Shown: positions 47,961 through 59,925, counted from the first letter of the stretch. The stretch is 64,000 nucleotides of DNA from Talpa occidentalis (GCF_014898055.3 NW_023601433.1:48417876-48481875), one strand, 5' to 3'. Program-made: numbers and translations. Notes: generated from the sequence alone by a model not told the origin.

Positions 47961-49942
47961 CTGGTTTATGATTAAAACAACCCACAGTGAGTTCTGTATG
48001 CAGTGTGGGAATTGTATTCAGCAGATAATACTTCTAACACTAACAAATTGACCTTTTGGTCACAGCCTTTCCATTCCTGCTTTGCCTAAACCTACTCGTT
48101 TTGTGGAAAGAAGATTCTAGCTCTTTGGAGCGTGTATTATCCTCACTTCCATTCTAAGTTTGGGAATATGACTTAATGTAGTGACTCAGGCCAAAGGCAT
48201 TGCAGGCAGGAAACATAAGCCGGCAGTAGAGCCAGCTTTGTAGAGCCCCCCATCTGGACAGAATGGGGTTCTGCAGAGATTTCCCTGTCCCCCACGGACT
48301 GTGGGTCAGCGCTAGTGTGGCAGACCACCGACAGGGAAGACACTGTTGGAAATGTAAGAATTTCTCTCCCCTCTCACCCTTGGTTCACTTGTGGTTTCTA
48401 AAACATTGTCAGTGTTATTTTTATCTCTGTACAGCTAGTTTCTTTTTGTGTCCACTTCATTTCCCCCTGTTATGTCTGCCGCTCTTGTTTTGGTGAAAGA
48501 AAAAGTAAAATAAACATTAGAAACTGGAATTCTCCTAAGAGCCAATCTTTTCTGAGTAGTAAGCAATCTGACTTTATCACAAAGTGTGAATATGCTGCAA
48601 ATCAACAACTTCCCAGAGCTGCTGTCACATGGCAGTGTGTGCTGTTGTGACATGTTCTTCATCACTAGGATTCTAAAAGGGAAAGAAAACAAATCGCCAT
48701 ATGCTTTGGATAAGATGCGTCATATGCTTCCTGGTCTTTGTTATCTAATCCATACGTCTGCATTCCAGTCCAAAGCTATCACTGTACTGTTCTCCATTCT
48801 ATATAGAATTTTACAAAAGCCACACAGTTATCAATTTTAACCAAAAAACCTATTCAAGACTGGTTGAATGTGCTAGATTTTATTCCTCAAACATGATTCT
48901 ATCCATCATTATCATCTTCCGATGATATTTAAAACCAAAAAGCTTCTAAATTATTTATATAGAACCTAATATATGGTTCCTAACATGCCATTCTCCTGAA
49001 ATAAAATTTTTTAGTATGTAAAAGGAAGTTGGTAAAACCGTCAATTTAGGAGCAGTACGTATTTCGAAATTGTATAAAGATATTTAAAACATACTTTATT
49101 TAAACTCACATATGAAGGTTTCCTGCTTAGGATGTCAAGTACCTTTTATATAACAGTAAAATGAGTACTCTGTTTTGTGAAGTAAAGCAGCATTTTAATG
49201 GATTGAAAATCCTTACTACTACCCCCAGATAGTATGTGCCAACAAGGTATATTGAGTCTTTGAGTTAACTAGACTATTCAGAAAGAGATAAAGGAGCTAA
49301 ATACTCAAAGCTCTCTTCTTTTGAAACATGATTAAGTAAAGGGATGATGCAAGGATATTTCATATGCACTCTTGTGTTCTCAAAGTTAGCCCAGTTCCAT
49401 ATGACTCTTCATTGCTGATATTCTTCCCAACATATCTCTGAGAGCTTTTATAATGTATTTACATTGTGTTGTTGCTCAAGTTAAATTTGCTAAACTTAAA
49501 ATTGGGGGAAGAGCCTGAAATTCCATAGATAATGATTGTTGCAGATATGTTAAAATAGAAAGAATTTTCATTTGTACTAATGGTATTTTTATTATGATTT
49601 GTATCTAACTGACAGCACTTAATTGAGCCTCACAATAATATGTGTCACTTCCTCAATTACTGGCAGTAACTGCAGTTCTATCAAGAATGCAGAACCCCCA
49701 GAGTAAGCTTGCTCTTGAAAATAATAGGAGGAAATTTTAATTGGGAGAAGTAGTTCTAGCCATGGACTTTTAGATTCCTGGAGGCCTATCTGAATTGGAA
49801 AGGTCAATTAATTTATTTCTAGAACTTCGAAAAACCCCAGTTATATTCACAACAACTGGATCTGGCTCTCTCTGCCTACTTGTCTGGCTCTGATAGTCCT
49901 CTCATTGAAGGATGGTATCTTTGGCTGGTTTATAACATCTTT

Positions 49943-50212
49943 TTTTTTTTTTTTTAAAGATTTATTTATTTATTTATACAAGCACTAGGTACAGTCAGAA
50001 GCGTGGGAGGGTGAGAGAATTCACCAGAGCCAGAGCAGGGAACAAAACAGGCAGACCAACAAAATACACTGCTGAGAGGAGCAACGGGCGTGGCAGGAGA
50101 GGTCTGCGTGCCATGTGGGACCCTCGCTGGTGGCCGGGGATCAAACCGGCGCTGCAGACGCTGCAGGCAGCTTCGCAGCCCAGCGCTCAACCGTTGCGCC
50201 ATAGGGGAGGCC
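49943..50212 (-). mobile_element. tRNA-derived SINE (Rhin-1-like), copy 7
   Basis: Well-preserved reverse copy: poly(T), AAAGATTTATTTATTTATTT, AAGCACTAGGTACAGTCAGA, a reverse B box GGGATCAAACC, and head GCTCAACCGTTGCGCCATAG. Target duplications CTGGTTTATAACATCTT at about 49925-49942 and 50213-50229 are exact. Confidence 0.94.
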
Positions 50213-50434
50213 CTGGTTTATAACATCTTGACCTAGATATTGTTATGGTCCCTGCTCTGGACTGACATGGCCTGGGGCTGGCCATCACTCTATATGGTGT
50301 ACCAGGTGTGAGAGGCCCAAATTGCAGTGAATGTAAAGAAAAATTAGTGAAACTGAAAGTGACCTGGAGCATAAACTCAGTTTCCTGAATTTCAGTGTTT
50401 TGTGTTTTAAAATTAGGAGATTAGATTATTTCTA

Positions 50435-50665
50435 AAGCCAGAGGCATCATAGCAATATGATGAAGGGCATCAGCTAAGACTGCCTATGTTTGAAATCTGA
50501 TTCTGCCACTTACCATTTGTATGGCCATGGGCAAATGACTTGACCTCTCTGTGCTTCATCTGTAAAAACAATGATAATTATAGAACCTACCTTGTGGAGT
50601 TGTCTTAAGAACTAAATGAGATCATTTTTCTTAAGCACTTAAAACAAACCCTCGCAAGATTAAGC
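50435..50665 (+). repeat. MIR SINE, nearly complete
   Basis: GATTCTGCCACTTACCATTT, ATGGGCAAATGACTTGACCT, CTCTGTGCTTCATCTGTAAA and AGAACCTACCTTGTGGAGTT lie in MIR order, ending near CTTAAGCACTTAAAAC. Confidence 0.82.
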
Positions 50666-51594
50666 ATCATAGGATGTTTGAGATCTAAAAGGACACTCCC
50701 AAAGACAAGGCAATTTGCTTTTTGTAATCTTTCTCCCCTATCTCCTGTTCTGGATTAAGAATGGTGTTGGGAGAAGAAGGTAGAAGGAAGCTTATTCATT
50801 TCTTGAAAAAGAAAACAGGCCCCCTCATTGCTCCATTTTCCTACAATTCCACTGAAGGATTTTTACCTTCCTGTCAATGTTAAAAAGAAAAATCAAATAA
50901 TCTTGCAGCAATAACAGGGATGGGTGGCCTAGCTCCTGAAAAATGTCACAGTGACTTCAAGTTAGGAATGCACTTCAAAGAGAGGTGCTGACTCCCTGCA
51001 ATTCAACCAATCACCAGAATTCTCAAGGCCCTTGTTACTTTCCTGAGATGAGATGGTCTTTCATCTACAAATGCCTCCAACTGGTAGTATTGCTTAAGTA
51101 AATAGCAATTTCAATGGGCTGGAATAACCCAAGTTCTTGAATAAACAGGATTTGCACTATATTAAATTTACTGTCTCCTATTTCAGGAATTTAATTCCTC
51201 CCTCTTCTAAAGGACCATGTTTTAGCAAAACCAGACCCACTCATTTGATAGAATGGAAAAGGAGTAGCTATTGAAAATGTGGTGTCTGTTATAAGCTCTG
51301 AAAAATTTGTCAAGTTCAATTCCTGAGGTATCTTCCTCTACCTCAAGGAAGTGGTAAAAGTGTCACTTCTCCCAGGCATATCAGCATATCATTTAAAAAC
51401 GTGTCTCATTAAATCCTCAGCTCCTGGTATAGCCTCAGTGTGCACTCTGAAATTCTGAGAAATGACATCTGCCACTTCTTAGAGAAGGATTGTTTTTCGC
51501 TTTCTCATTTATGAAAGGAATGTCAGTCATTTACCAAGTGGTAGAAAGAGACATTTGAAAGATTGAATTGCCTATCATCGGGGTATCCTTTATA

Positions 51595-51715
51595 TATCGA
51601 ACATCACATGATGTTTACTGATGCAAGCGTTCCTCTAAGTGCTTAAAATATTTGAATTCATTTAATCCTCAAGACAATTTTGTAAGGTAGGTTCTATTAT
51701 TATAAGGGTCCTAGT
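51595..51715 (-). repeat. MIR SINE fragment
   Basis: TCTAAGTGCTTAAAATATTT, CATTTAATCCTCAAGACAAT and TTGTAAGGTAGGTTCTATTA are reverse MIR blocks in order. It ends about 85 bp before the exon 10 acceptor. Confidence 0.75.
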
Positions 51716-51799
51716 AAGAATCCTGAAAGAGGGAAGAAGCAAGCTCTGAAAGGGAGGACTTAATGTTTCCTAATTAACTGCTATTTCCATCGTCCACAG

Positions 51800-51944
51800 T
51801 CTTTTGAAGGCAACAACAACTATGATACACCTGAGCTACGGACTTTCCCACCTCTTTCCACACGATTCATCAGGATCTACCCAGAGAGAGCCACTCATAG
51901 TGGGCTTGGGCTCAGGATGGAGCTGCTGGGCTGCGAAGTGGAAG
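51800..51944 (+). CDS. NRP1: NRP1 exon 10: end of discoidin b2
   Basis: A 145-bp exon encoding residues 539-586 and the first base of Ala587. STRFIRIYPERATH and LRMELLGCEVE are the closing strands of the b2 discoidin domain, with Cys583 pairing to Cys431. The changes relative to human are minor (Pro for Ala in TFPPLS and Ser for Gly in THSGLG). The acceptor is TCCACAG ending at 51799 and the donor is GTAACC at 51945. The frame continues into exon 11 through G|CA. Confidence 0.97.
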
Positions 51945-54900
51945 GTAACCACAATTTCCAGAGTCCCTTTTGACTTCCTATTTTTTAAAATTTCCTTTTC
52001 ATGCATTTATGCCCCTGATGGTGCTGTCAAAAATTTCCACCTTTCTCCCAGGTGATCTTGCATTTCTCTGTGCCTGCCAGTTTGTGCAGCTGAATAGTCT
52101 CACAGACTCCAGCAAACAGTGTCTTCAGAATTCTGTTGTCCTGGTTGTTTGCATAACTCTGCTCAAATTCTGTGGCACTGTCTCCTTTGACTTTAAAAAA
52201 AAATTATTGAAGTAAAATTCATGTAACATAAAATTAACCATTTTAAAGTAAATAGTTGACTAATTTGGTGGCATTTAGTACAACCAAAATTATCTGTGCA
52301 ACCACCACCCCTATCCAGTTCCAAAATATGTCCATCAGTCAAAATGTAAAACCCCTCACCCATTACACAGTTCACGCCTACATTTGCCTCCCCCAGTTCC
52401 TATAACCACTAATTCCTTTGACTTTTTAAATATTGTTTAGAGGTCTCTGTCAATCCAATTTATGTCTACGGTGTTGATTACCATCATATACTAGAGGAAG
52501 CAGCGCTTGACAAATTAAAACATCAAGACCATATCCTGGATGAATTTCTTTGCTGCTGAGAAACAAAACTTTAATAAGATAATGTATATAAATGTATAGT
52601 GAGGTCTATTTAAAGATGTTACTGCATGAACTTAGGTTATCATAGGAAAGTCATATCAAGGGCAAATTTAATTCACATTCTGACCTCAAAACTGCAGCTC
52701 CTCTGCATTTTGAATGAGATGAATGAAAATAAAATGATACTGTGGTTGCTTATTGTACCAGTTAATGTCTTTGTGTATTCAAAGTCCCATCTGCCTTGGA
52801 TTTGGGCATTAATAAGTAACCTTATGCCAACTTTTCCAACTCTATAAAGGTCTTTCTCTAGGTTAGTTCATAGAATAACTATTGTTGGCACCCAGATGTT
52901 AATCAATGGAGCATATGCTCATAAAATGCTTTTTAATATCACCTTCTTCTTGTGGTTTCAAGATTATTTGTTAGCTACCCAAATGTAATTACATTCCTGA
53001 GCACATTAAATATCATAAAACTTTTCTTCTGCACTATGGAATCTTCAGCTATAAATCACCATGTTAGTGAATAATTCATAGCTTTTTTTCTATGTGTTTA
53101 TTCAAAAGCAGGCCATTATTTCCTGCTCTTCACTGTTTAATTGTGTTATATCTGTAGTCATGTCCCAGACATCTGAATTATCCACTCACTAGCAACAAAG
53201 ACCAAAAATGACCATGTGCCAGGTCTTTGGCAAAAATGCCAAGAAAAAAAGAGGTGGGCAGATTGAACCAACTGCAGGCATGTCCATTCATTTCACTGAG
53301 AAGTGTGCTCATCTGGAAAAGGGTGTCTGCTGCTAGGATAAAGGTCCTCAACCTGAATTCTGGAAAGCAACACTGACTTAGGAGTTGGAATGAATGGTTG
53401 ATTGAAAAGGCTGAGTGTGGTGGCAGTTTGCCAGTATTAGCTCTGTAGAGAGGTAGAAATTGGTGAAGACATTCCCTGCAGATGTTTCTAAGCAGTCACA
53501 AAAGTGAGGCAGTTGCCCCAAGCCATAGAGATATCAACATCCAGGAAAAGTAATGTTAAAGCTTTTTAACACAGTTGGTGAAAATGAGTATTTTTCTTCT
53601 TTCTTAAATCAATTAACAGGCCATTATTAAATAACTATTTTGTGCTTTGTTCTTCAGAAGATATCTTAAGGGACACAGAAAGTGGATGAGGTACAGCTAA
53701 GCCTTTCATGAGTCTCTGTCCTGCTCTGGGCTAGCACTTATGAAATAATTAGAGAAGCTCAGAACATAAAATATTATCAAATTTTAAAATTGGGATGTAA
53801 AAATTATTCATTTTCTGCTTTTTTTAATTTCATCTGGTTACTACCCTGGACCAATGCGAGTGTGGAACTGTCTTTTATAAACACCGGAAGGAGTACAGAA
53901 AAACCAGAAAGATGAATAGAGAGTTTAAAATACTTAAAAGTGGCACATTTTCAAAAGCAAGGACAGCTTAGCAAAAGCAAGCATCTGGATTGCCAGAGAA
54001 CATTCCTTTGATTCAGTGACAGTAATAAGCCCAGAATATATGTGTACACATTTAATAAAGTCTAGACTGTATGCTGCAATGGTGTGTACATTATGATTTC
54101 CTAGTATATTTGGGGCAGTTGAGAAAGATATAACTGCCTGCATTTCTGTATTTGTCATAACTCTCTTGCTCAGAACTTATACACAGTAACAAAGAGGGTC
54201 AAATTTTTATTGAGAAACCAATGTTCCCAGCACATTCCTACTGGTCAGAAGTTTTGAAAGAACAAGTCTCTGTTCCTAATACTGTATTTGGTTCTCAAAC
54301 ATCAAGAGAAATGTACATTATCTCAGGATTTGTAAAATATTAAACAGGTTGCAAAAATGAGTAACAGGCTAAAAAAAAAAAAAACTAAATTTAAGGAACT
54401 TCAAACAGTCTCTTTTGGTTAATGTTGGCTACCGTTCAACTACAGGCTCAAAGATAGGGGATACAGGCCAACAGTAGAATGCAATCCTCTGGAGTCCAGG
54501 TAAAATGACCCCAGAATGTATAAGAGGACTCCTCTCAGATAACTGCTCTGGAGAGAGGGATTTCTGGTTGGGGAGCTTACATAAAGGGAAATGGAGTCTC
54601 TCTTAAAAAGAAACAAGCTATTTTATATTAAAGGTGAATTGGGAATCTCTTGAGGGTGGTGGATTATAATATAAGCTTAGGGAATTTAGTAAATACTAAG
54701 AATATAATGGAATCTATAATATCTGAGCTCCCTAGCACCTTGAAAATGAAAATCAAGCAAATTCTCTATCATCAAAGTTCTCAACTCAAAGGTCATGAAT
54801 AAACAATCAGCAAGAATTCAAGAACTCTAAAAAAAGAGTGAGAATGTTTATGTAGATAACAATGCATAAAATGCTAAGGCAGTCCATTCTATTCAGTAGA

Positions 54901-55098
54901 TATGGATCAAATACCAAAACAAAGCAGTCCCCAACTCAGCAAAATACAAGTATATTTAGCTCCTGAAAGAGGGGCAAGTCATGCGCCTGGCCTTTTACCA
55001 GATGAGAGTTTTCTGCAAAAACTTGAGCAGACTCTTCAGCCAGAAACTTGAGAATACATTTTAGAGGTAGATGATAATGATCTTGCATGTTGTTTCAG
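51945..55098 (+). other. NRP1: Intron 10
   Basis: A 3.2-kb intron with an L1M-type fragment at about 52190-52430. The remainder is AT-rich sequence in which I recognise no gene, RNA or recent mobile element. The acceptor is TGTTTCAG ending at 55098. Confidence 0.9.
52190..52430 (-). repeat. L1M-type LINE-1 3' region
   Basis: AAATTCATGTAACATAAAAT, TTAACCATTTTAAAGTAAAT, TTTGGTGGCATTTAGTACAA and CTATCCAGTTCCAAAATATG match the same old L1 3' family as 47245-47715, earlier part of the unit. Confidence 0.65.
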
Positions 55099-55203
55099 CA
55101 CCTACTGCTGGACCGACTACTCCCAATGGAAACCCAGTGGATGAATGTGATGATGACCAGGCCAACTGCCACAGTGGAACAGGTGATGACTTCCAGCTCA
55201 CAG
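55099..55203 (+). CDS. NRP1: NRP1 exon 11: b2-MAM linker with glycosaminoglycan site
   Basis: A 105-bp exon encoding residues 588-621 with split Ala587 and Gly622 codons. It is the acidic, Pro/Thr-rich linker after b2 (APTAGPTTPN, then DECDDDQANC). Ser612 (55173-55175) in CHSGTGDD is the Ser-Gly site that in human carries a chondroitin or heparan sulphate chain, and its acidic surroundings are kept. The acceptor is TTTCAG ending at 55098. The donor at 55204 is GTGCAG, weaker than most others here, which fits known alternative use of this intron for a soluble isoform in human. Confidence 0.96.
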
Positions 55204-55268
55204 GTGCAGACACCATCTCATCCCATTGCTCTGCCATTTTAGTTCCTGTTGTAGTTGACATGAGCTAA
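55204..55268 (+). other. NRP1: Possible s11-type soluble isoform tail (intron 11 read-through)
   Basis: If exon 11 is not spliced, the frame continues for 21 residues from the split Gly (55203) to Ser (55263-55265), with TAA at 55266-55268. The predicted product would be 642 residues by human numbering, lacking MAM, transmembrane and cytoplasmic parts. Human s11NRP1 has an 83-residue intronic tail (704 residues in total), so the tail is not conserved in length. Expression here is unproven. Confidence 0.4.
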
Positions 55269-56290
55269 TCAATGCCTGCTTGTGTACTCCTAATTTCTCA
55301 TGGTTTTGGGCACCAGGGTGATGGCAGTCCTGCCCCAGCAACAGAGGCCACCTTGTCAGTGCATGTGCAAACTCATTTGCTTGTGATAACCATATAAACA
55401 ATTGTTCTTAATAGTCACAGTCATCTGGAACAATAATTTTAGTCATTTTCAAAGCCAAGCTAGGATTATCTTAACTGAATAAAAATTTCTCCATGACTAA
55501 ATACACTAAACTGAAACTCATCTTCAAACCCACCCCACCCCCCAAAAAACACCTATATATAAAGAAGTGCTTTAGAATGTTTATTTTTTATATTCTAATG
55601 AGGAGAAAATATTTTTGAGTGGTTCCTTTATCCAACAAATTGATAAAATTAGGCTTATATTTGAAATGCAGCTTTTAAGTTAGGGGTTTATAAATCATTT
55701 TACATTAAAATTTGCAAAAAACAGAATTAGTTGTTATTTCACATAACTGCTGACCAACAAATATAACAGGATAATATGTCCCAAATGCCTCACTGATACA
55801 TTTAAAGTATTATTTTATAATATTCTAAAAATCTAAAAGCTGGAAAGTGACTTTCTCTTCTACTTGGAATGGCAGAATATTGGGCAAGTGGGAAAATGGG
55901 CTTGAACCATTTGGAAAGTGGCCAAGGCACTATGATTTTCATCCAATTGTTGTGAAAGGTACTATGGGACATTTACTGTTGCCTGTGTCAGAATGTAACT
56001 TCATAGAGCATCTGGCTCTCATTTTAGGTTAAACATGAGCCCTTGGGTATAGGTCTGTGTATGCATCCCGTAGGGACCTAGGTAGCCCACATGATTAATT
56101 TCCATGAATGAAACTGAGGGTATAACCATGAAACTTCATAATAGTATCATGTTATTGGCTAATGAAAATCTGGAACGAAATGCCCAACAGTATATTTCAA
56201 ATACTTTCAGAAGCTCTTCTCCGAAGGGATATGAGTTCTGCACACTGAGATGGAATATGTGGTAAAATACAGCTCAGAAAGTTAGTACAT

Positions 56291-56759
56291 TGTTATAGAG
56301 CAACCCCGATATTAAACGGGTTCCTGGCTGTGGGTCCTCACCCGCGAGCTTTAAAGGGACTTATGAATACTCTACTACAGACACACACAAAAGGTTAATA
56401 AAAGGTTTATTTACAAGAGAAAAGGAAATAAGGAAAATGTACAACTCAGGGAGAAAATAGGGAAATAAAGTCTTTAATGCGTCCTACCCGATCCGACGAC
56501 CTGGAAACCCAAAGTCACTCTCAGAGCTGGCCGGGCACTGCGAGCTGGCGGAGAGCCAAAAATGGGGGATCCCCAAAGCCCACGTGTCTGCCTTTTATAT
56601 CCACCTGGCTGCTTAACCCCACCCTCAGGTCCCAGCCACCTTCCCTTTGGTGGTGATGGGATTTGGAGTTCCCAGTGTCTTTGGCTTTGACCTGGGGTGG
56701 GGGTGGAGTCCACAAAGCCTATATGGAATTAGCTTTGGGACATCCTTTTCCCCCTAACA
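56291..56759 (-). mobile_element. Solo LTR of an endogenous retrovirus, family B
   Basis: A 469-bp unit with inverted ends TGTTATAG / CCTAACA and flanks ACAT (56287-56290) and CCAT (56760-56763), 3 of 4 matching, suggesting a mutated 4-bp duplication. Read on the minus strand it has a clean promoter layout: U3, then GGATATAAAAGGCAGAC (strong TATA box, about 56590-56606), a GC-rich start region, then GTAAATAAACC as polyadenylation signal near 56412. It is therefore antisense to NRP1 and retains its core signals. No viral internal region is present. Confidence 0.82.
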
Positions 56760-58894
56760 CCATGAACTAGGTTTACATTTAAATCCCACCTCCTAAGGCT
56801 GTCTCCCTCCAAATTTCTAAAATAACCACTTACATTCATATGGCCAATAAATGTTACATTGCTGTGGGCTTGTGAAAACAAATCTTTTATATAAGTAGCC
56901 ACAAATTTCAAAAATTACTCTAGCTGATGTAAAGGCACTTTCTTTGTAAGATGACAAATTCAAACAGAAAACCCAAAAGTTGATGTTATCATTCTAGGAA
57001 CCAGGTCCTATGGAACCTTCCCAGGGTTCTCTGTAAACACTGCTGCAAACATCAGGCTTTTGCAGAGCCTGTCACACATCCATAGTGAAATTCTTCATAA
57101 AAAGGAATGCCTGCAGTCATCACATTATATCCTTTTCAATTACCCTCTTGTGTAGTGGGTTCTTTTCTTTATAAAACGTAAAGTGGTCAGTTAATATTGA
57201 TTAGAAACAAAGCCTCAGATTTACTCCTCATATCAGAACAACCAACCTTCTCATTTTTGCATCAGTTCATGACTGAATCAATTGAAACTGGAGCCTTTGA
57301 ATGAAATAGGGCAAGTATGTTAGCCTGGGGCAAATTGTATATGGCAATGAGTAACTAACCACAGAAAATGGGTCATTTATAGTGGAAATACTGACAGTCC
57401 TTTAAAAGTACAAGGTTATGGTTTATCTATAGCACTTAAAATCAATTCTTGGGTAGACAGAAAAAAACTAGTTAATTCTAATTTGTTTTACATATTACCA
57501 AGACAAAAAATAAGAGTTATTTTCTTAAGCCAATACACTTGTCTCAATAATTCTACAAATATAAGCATATGCTAAGAACTTCTGAGTGTTGATAATGCCT
57601 ATTCCTTGGCCCCATCAGGATGAGATGATTTTTAGAAGGCATTTAGTGCTTCAGATTCCTTTATTTTCATTACAGTCAATTTGTCCCTTAAAAAAAAAAA
57701 AGAACTCATTTGGGGGGTTGGGAAAAAGTTATTTTGCTTTGTGAAGGTATGTTTTATCCTTTTCTGGAAAAAGATATGCGCATATATAGACGTTTTGAGA
57801 AGCAAACCCTCACCTAACCCAGGTATCTTTTCACTTGCTAGCTACTCACATCCTAGGCTCACACACAGCTCTGCTCCATCTTTGTACCTTCTGTCACAGG
57901 CTTTAGAACTGCAGACTTTGAATATTCAGTGTAAAGAAACCAAACTAAAAGCATTCTCACTTCTATCCTTATAGGTGGGAACATGAAAATTGGGACCAGT
58001 GCTCTGTTTAGCAGTTTAGTTCCTTAAAGCAGATGTTGTCACTTTAATTTCTCCTCCTAGAGTCACCTATTTATATAGAGAGGGAGGAAAGTATTGTAGC
58101 AAAATGTTCCTTATTTACAAGCAAACCTGAATTCCAGGTGAACTGGACAAAATGCATGGAAATGGAGAAAGATTCTGCTCTCCCATACTGCTTGTCAAGG
58201 TGGAAATTTACCTGGAAGTTATTCATTTGCAAGTGCTTTGAAGTGATTACATAATACAATTGGCTTCAAAGGCACAAGGAGGCCAAATTTCACAGTGGAA
58301 TTTGGCTATGAATCTATAACGAGACTGATAATACATATTGGTTTTAAAAAGTGAATTTTCATCTTGAGTCTTTCTCCTATAAGACCTCTGGGAACAGAAC
58401 GTTAATGTATTCTGGCCCTCCTCCAATTCTGCCATTATAGATTCACCTTTTTAACCCATAATATATATAATTCCTTCTTCCTAGCGCCTGCCTTATTGAG
58501 GTCACTACACGTGTGGCCACTCACGTATTTACCAGGAGAGCAAGGGTAACAGGACTTGGTCCTGCAGTCCATTAGCTAAGAAATCCTGATTTTATGACTG
58601 ATTCAGGATTCAGATGATTTCTGACCTGTGGAAGCTGCAGGATAGGACGAAGACCTGGTCAGAATACAGATGCTCACAAATCTTTATGGACTGATAATAA
58701 TGGAAAGTGTACAATGGTACTTGATAACCCACCTCCACACCTGTCCATGGTTGTCAGGGGCCCACCCCAGGCCCTTGCCCTGAGTCTGTCCGGGACTGTA
58801 TCTCTTGGGAAACAGATGTTTTCTCACCTTGATCTGCATCACAGACTCACATGAGGAGAAACAGCTTTCTCAGGCTTACATAATAAACAGCAAA

Positions 58895-59100
58895 CCAGTG
58901 TTTCCCAAACCTAGTGGATTATAAGAATCACCTGAGAAGTTTTCAAAAATTCTCAATCAATTTTCAAAAATTGATTTCAAGGCCTGTTCTTCGAGATTCT
59001 TGTTCTCCGTGAGGTCTGAGGAGGAGAGGTACATTAAAAATTGCGCTTTCAACAAGCGTTCAGGTGATTCTAATAATTGCACCAATTTAAGAACACTACC
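58895..59100 (+). repeat. MER5-type hAT-Charlie element
   Basis: CCAGTGTTTCCCAAACCTAG, ATAAGAATCACCTGAGAAGT, AGATTCTTGTTCTCCGTGAG, CTTTCAACAAGCGTTCAGGT and GATTCTAATAATTGCACCAA follow the MER5A-like consensus (short non-autonomous hAT transposon) in order. Diverged, with an internal local duplication of TTTTCAAAAATT. Confidence 0.7.
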
Positions 59101-59865
59101 ACAGAAGTATAATGATAAAGAGAGGGAAAGGGAAGAGCTAAGATATGGAAGATAGGAGTACAAAGCTCTCTCCACCTGGTACCACTTGTCTGACCAGGAA
59201 TTTCAAAGTCAACCCAAATTAATGGCAAATTCACAATGTTTAGGGTTATTATTTGTTCATTCTTCCAGTTCCTTGAAAGTGTGGAGAATTCTTTCTCCCT
59301 TTTCCCTTTTCCAAACCACATCCTGGGCAGAATATTTGTCCTGGAGAAAAATGTACAACTACAGCCAAAAAAAAGGAAGAGTCACTGCCATCCACTTAAA
59401 ACCTTCAGTTTTTAAAATTGATTGTGAAGATAAGTCCTGCCACTGCCTTGCAGGTACACATCTAAAACCTGGAAAGAGTATTTGAAGCCTAGAAGTCTAG
59501 GTCAAGTTTAACATCCCAGTCACCGAGGCCTTTGCTTTTCACTGTCACGCTGGTATGCCAAGCTTAGTCTGGGAATCAGAGAATCCCCTGGGAAAGGAGT
59601 CGCAAGCTCTCCATGTCGCTTTGGATGCTTTATGAATAGAGGTGTTGGGTGAAAGGTAGTGGCTTACCTGAATTTGACATTGTGTTGAGCAAAAGTTAAG
59701 TAAAACAATTACTATAGAGGGAATTAAAGGAAGAATTTTGTACAGAAAGTGTTTGCCTCATATAGCATAAGATGACTTGTGTCAGTGTGCAGTGTTTCTC
59801 CACTGCTTATTATCTACAATGCTACTTTTCCTCATTTTTGTATGTTACTCTTCTTGTTTTTTCAG

Positions 59866-59925
59866 GTGGCACCACAGTGCTGACCACAGAAAAGCCAACC
59901 ATCATAGACAGCACAATACAATCAG
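59866..59925 (+). CDS. NRP1: NRP1 exon 12: Thr-rich linker before MAM
   Basis: A 60-bp exon encoding residues 623-641 with split Gly622 and residue 642 codons. The peptide (GGTTVLTTEKPTIIDSTIQS) is a Thr/Ser-rich stalk segment, a likely O-glycosylated spacer between b2 and MAM. It differs from human only at two positions (Thr for Ala and Ile for Val). The acceptor is TTTTCAG after a T-rich tract, and the donor is GTATTA at 59926, a weak match to consensus. The next exon (MAM start) is not in the window. Confidence 0.95.

Larger units (their letters stand above)
45959..51799 (+). other. NRP1: Intron 9
   Basis: A 5.8-kb intron. It contains a reverse SINE at 46352-46619 that abuts a solo LTR at 46632-47239, an L1M-type 3' region at about 47245-47715, a 20-bp tandem duplication at 47921-47960, a reverse SINE at 49943-50212 and MIR pieces at 50435-50665 and 51595-51715. 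The span 47960-49900 shows nothing I can name. The acceptor is TCCACAG ending at 51799. Confidence 0.9.
55204..59865 (+). other. NRP1: Intron 11
   Basis: A 4.7-kb intron containing solo LTR family B at 56291-56759 and a MER5-type hAT element at 58895-59100. Other parts (55300-56280, 56760-58890 and 59100-59860) show no gene or repeat that I can name. It ends with a T-rich tract and a TTTTCAG acceptor at 59865. Confidence 0.9.
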
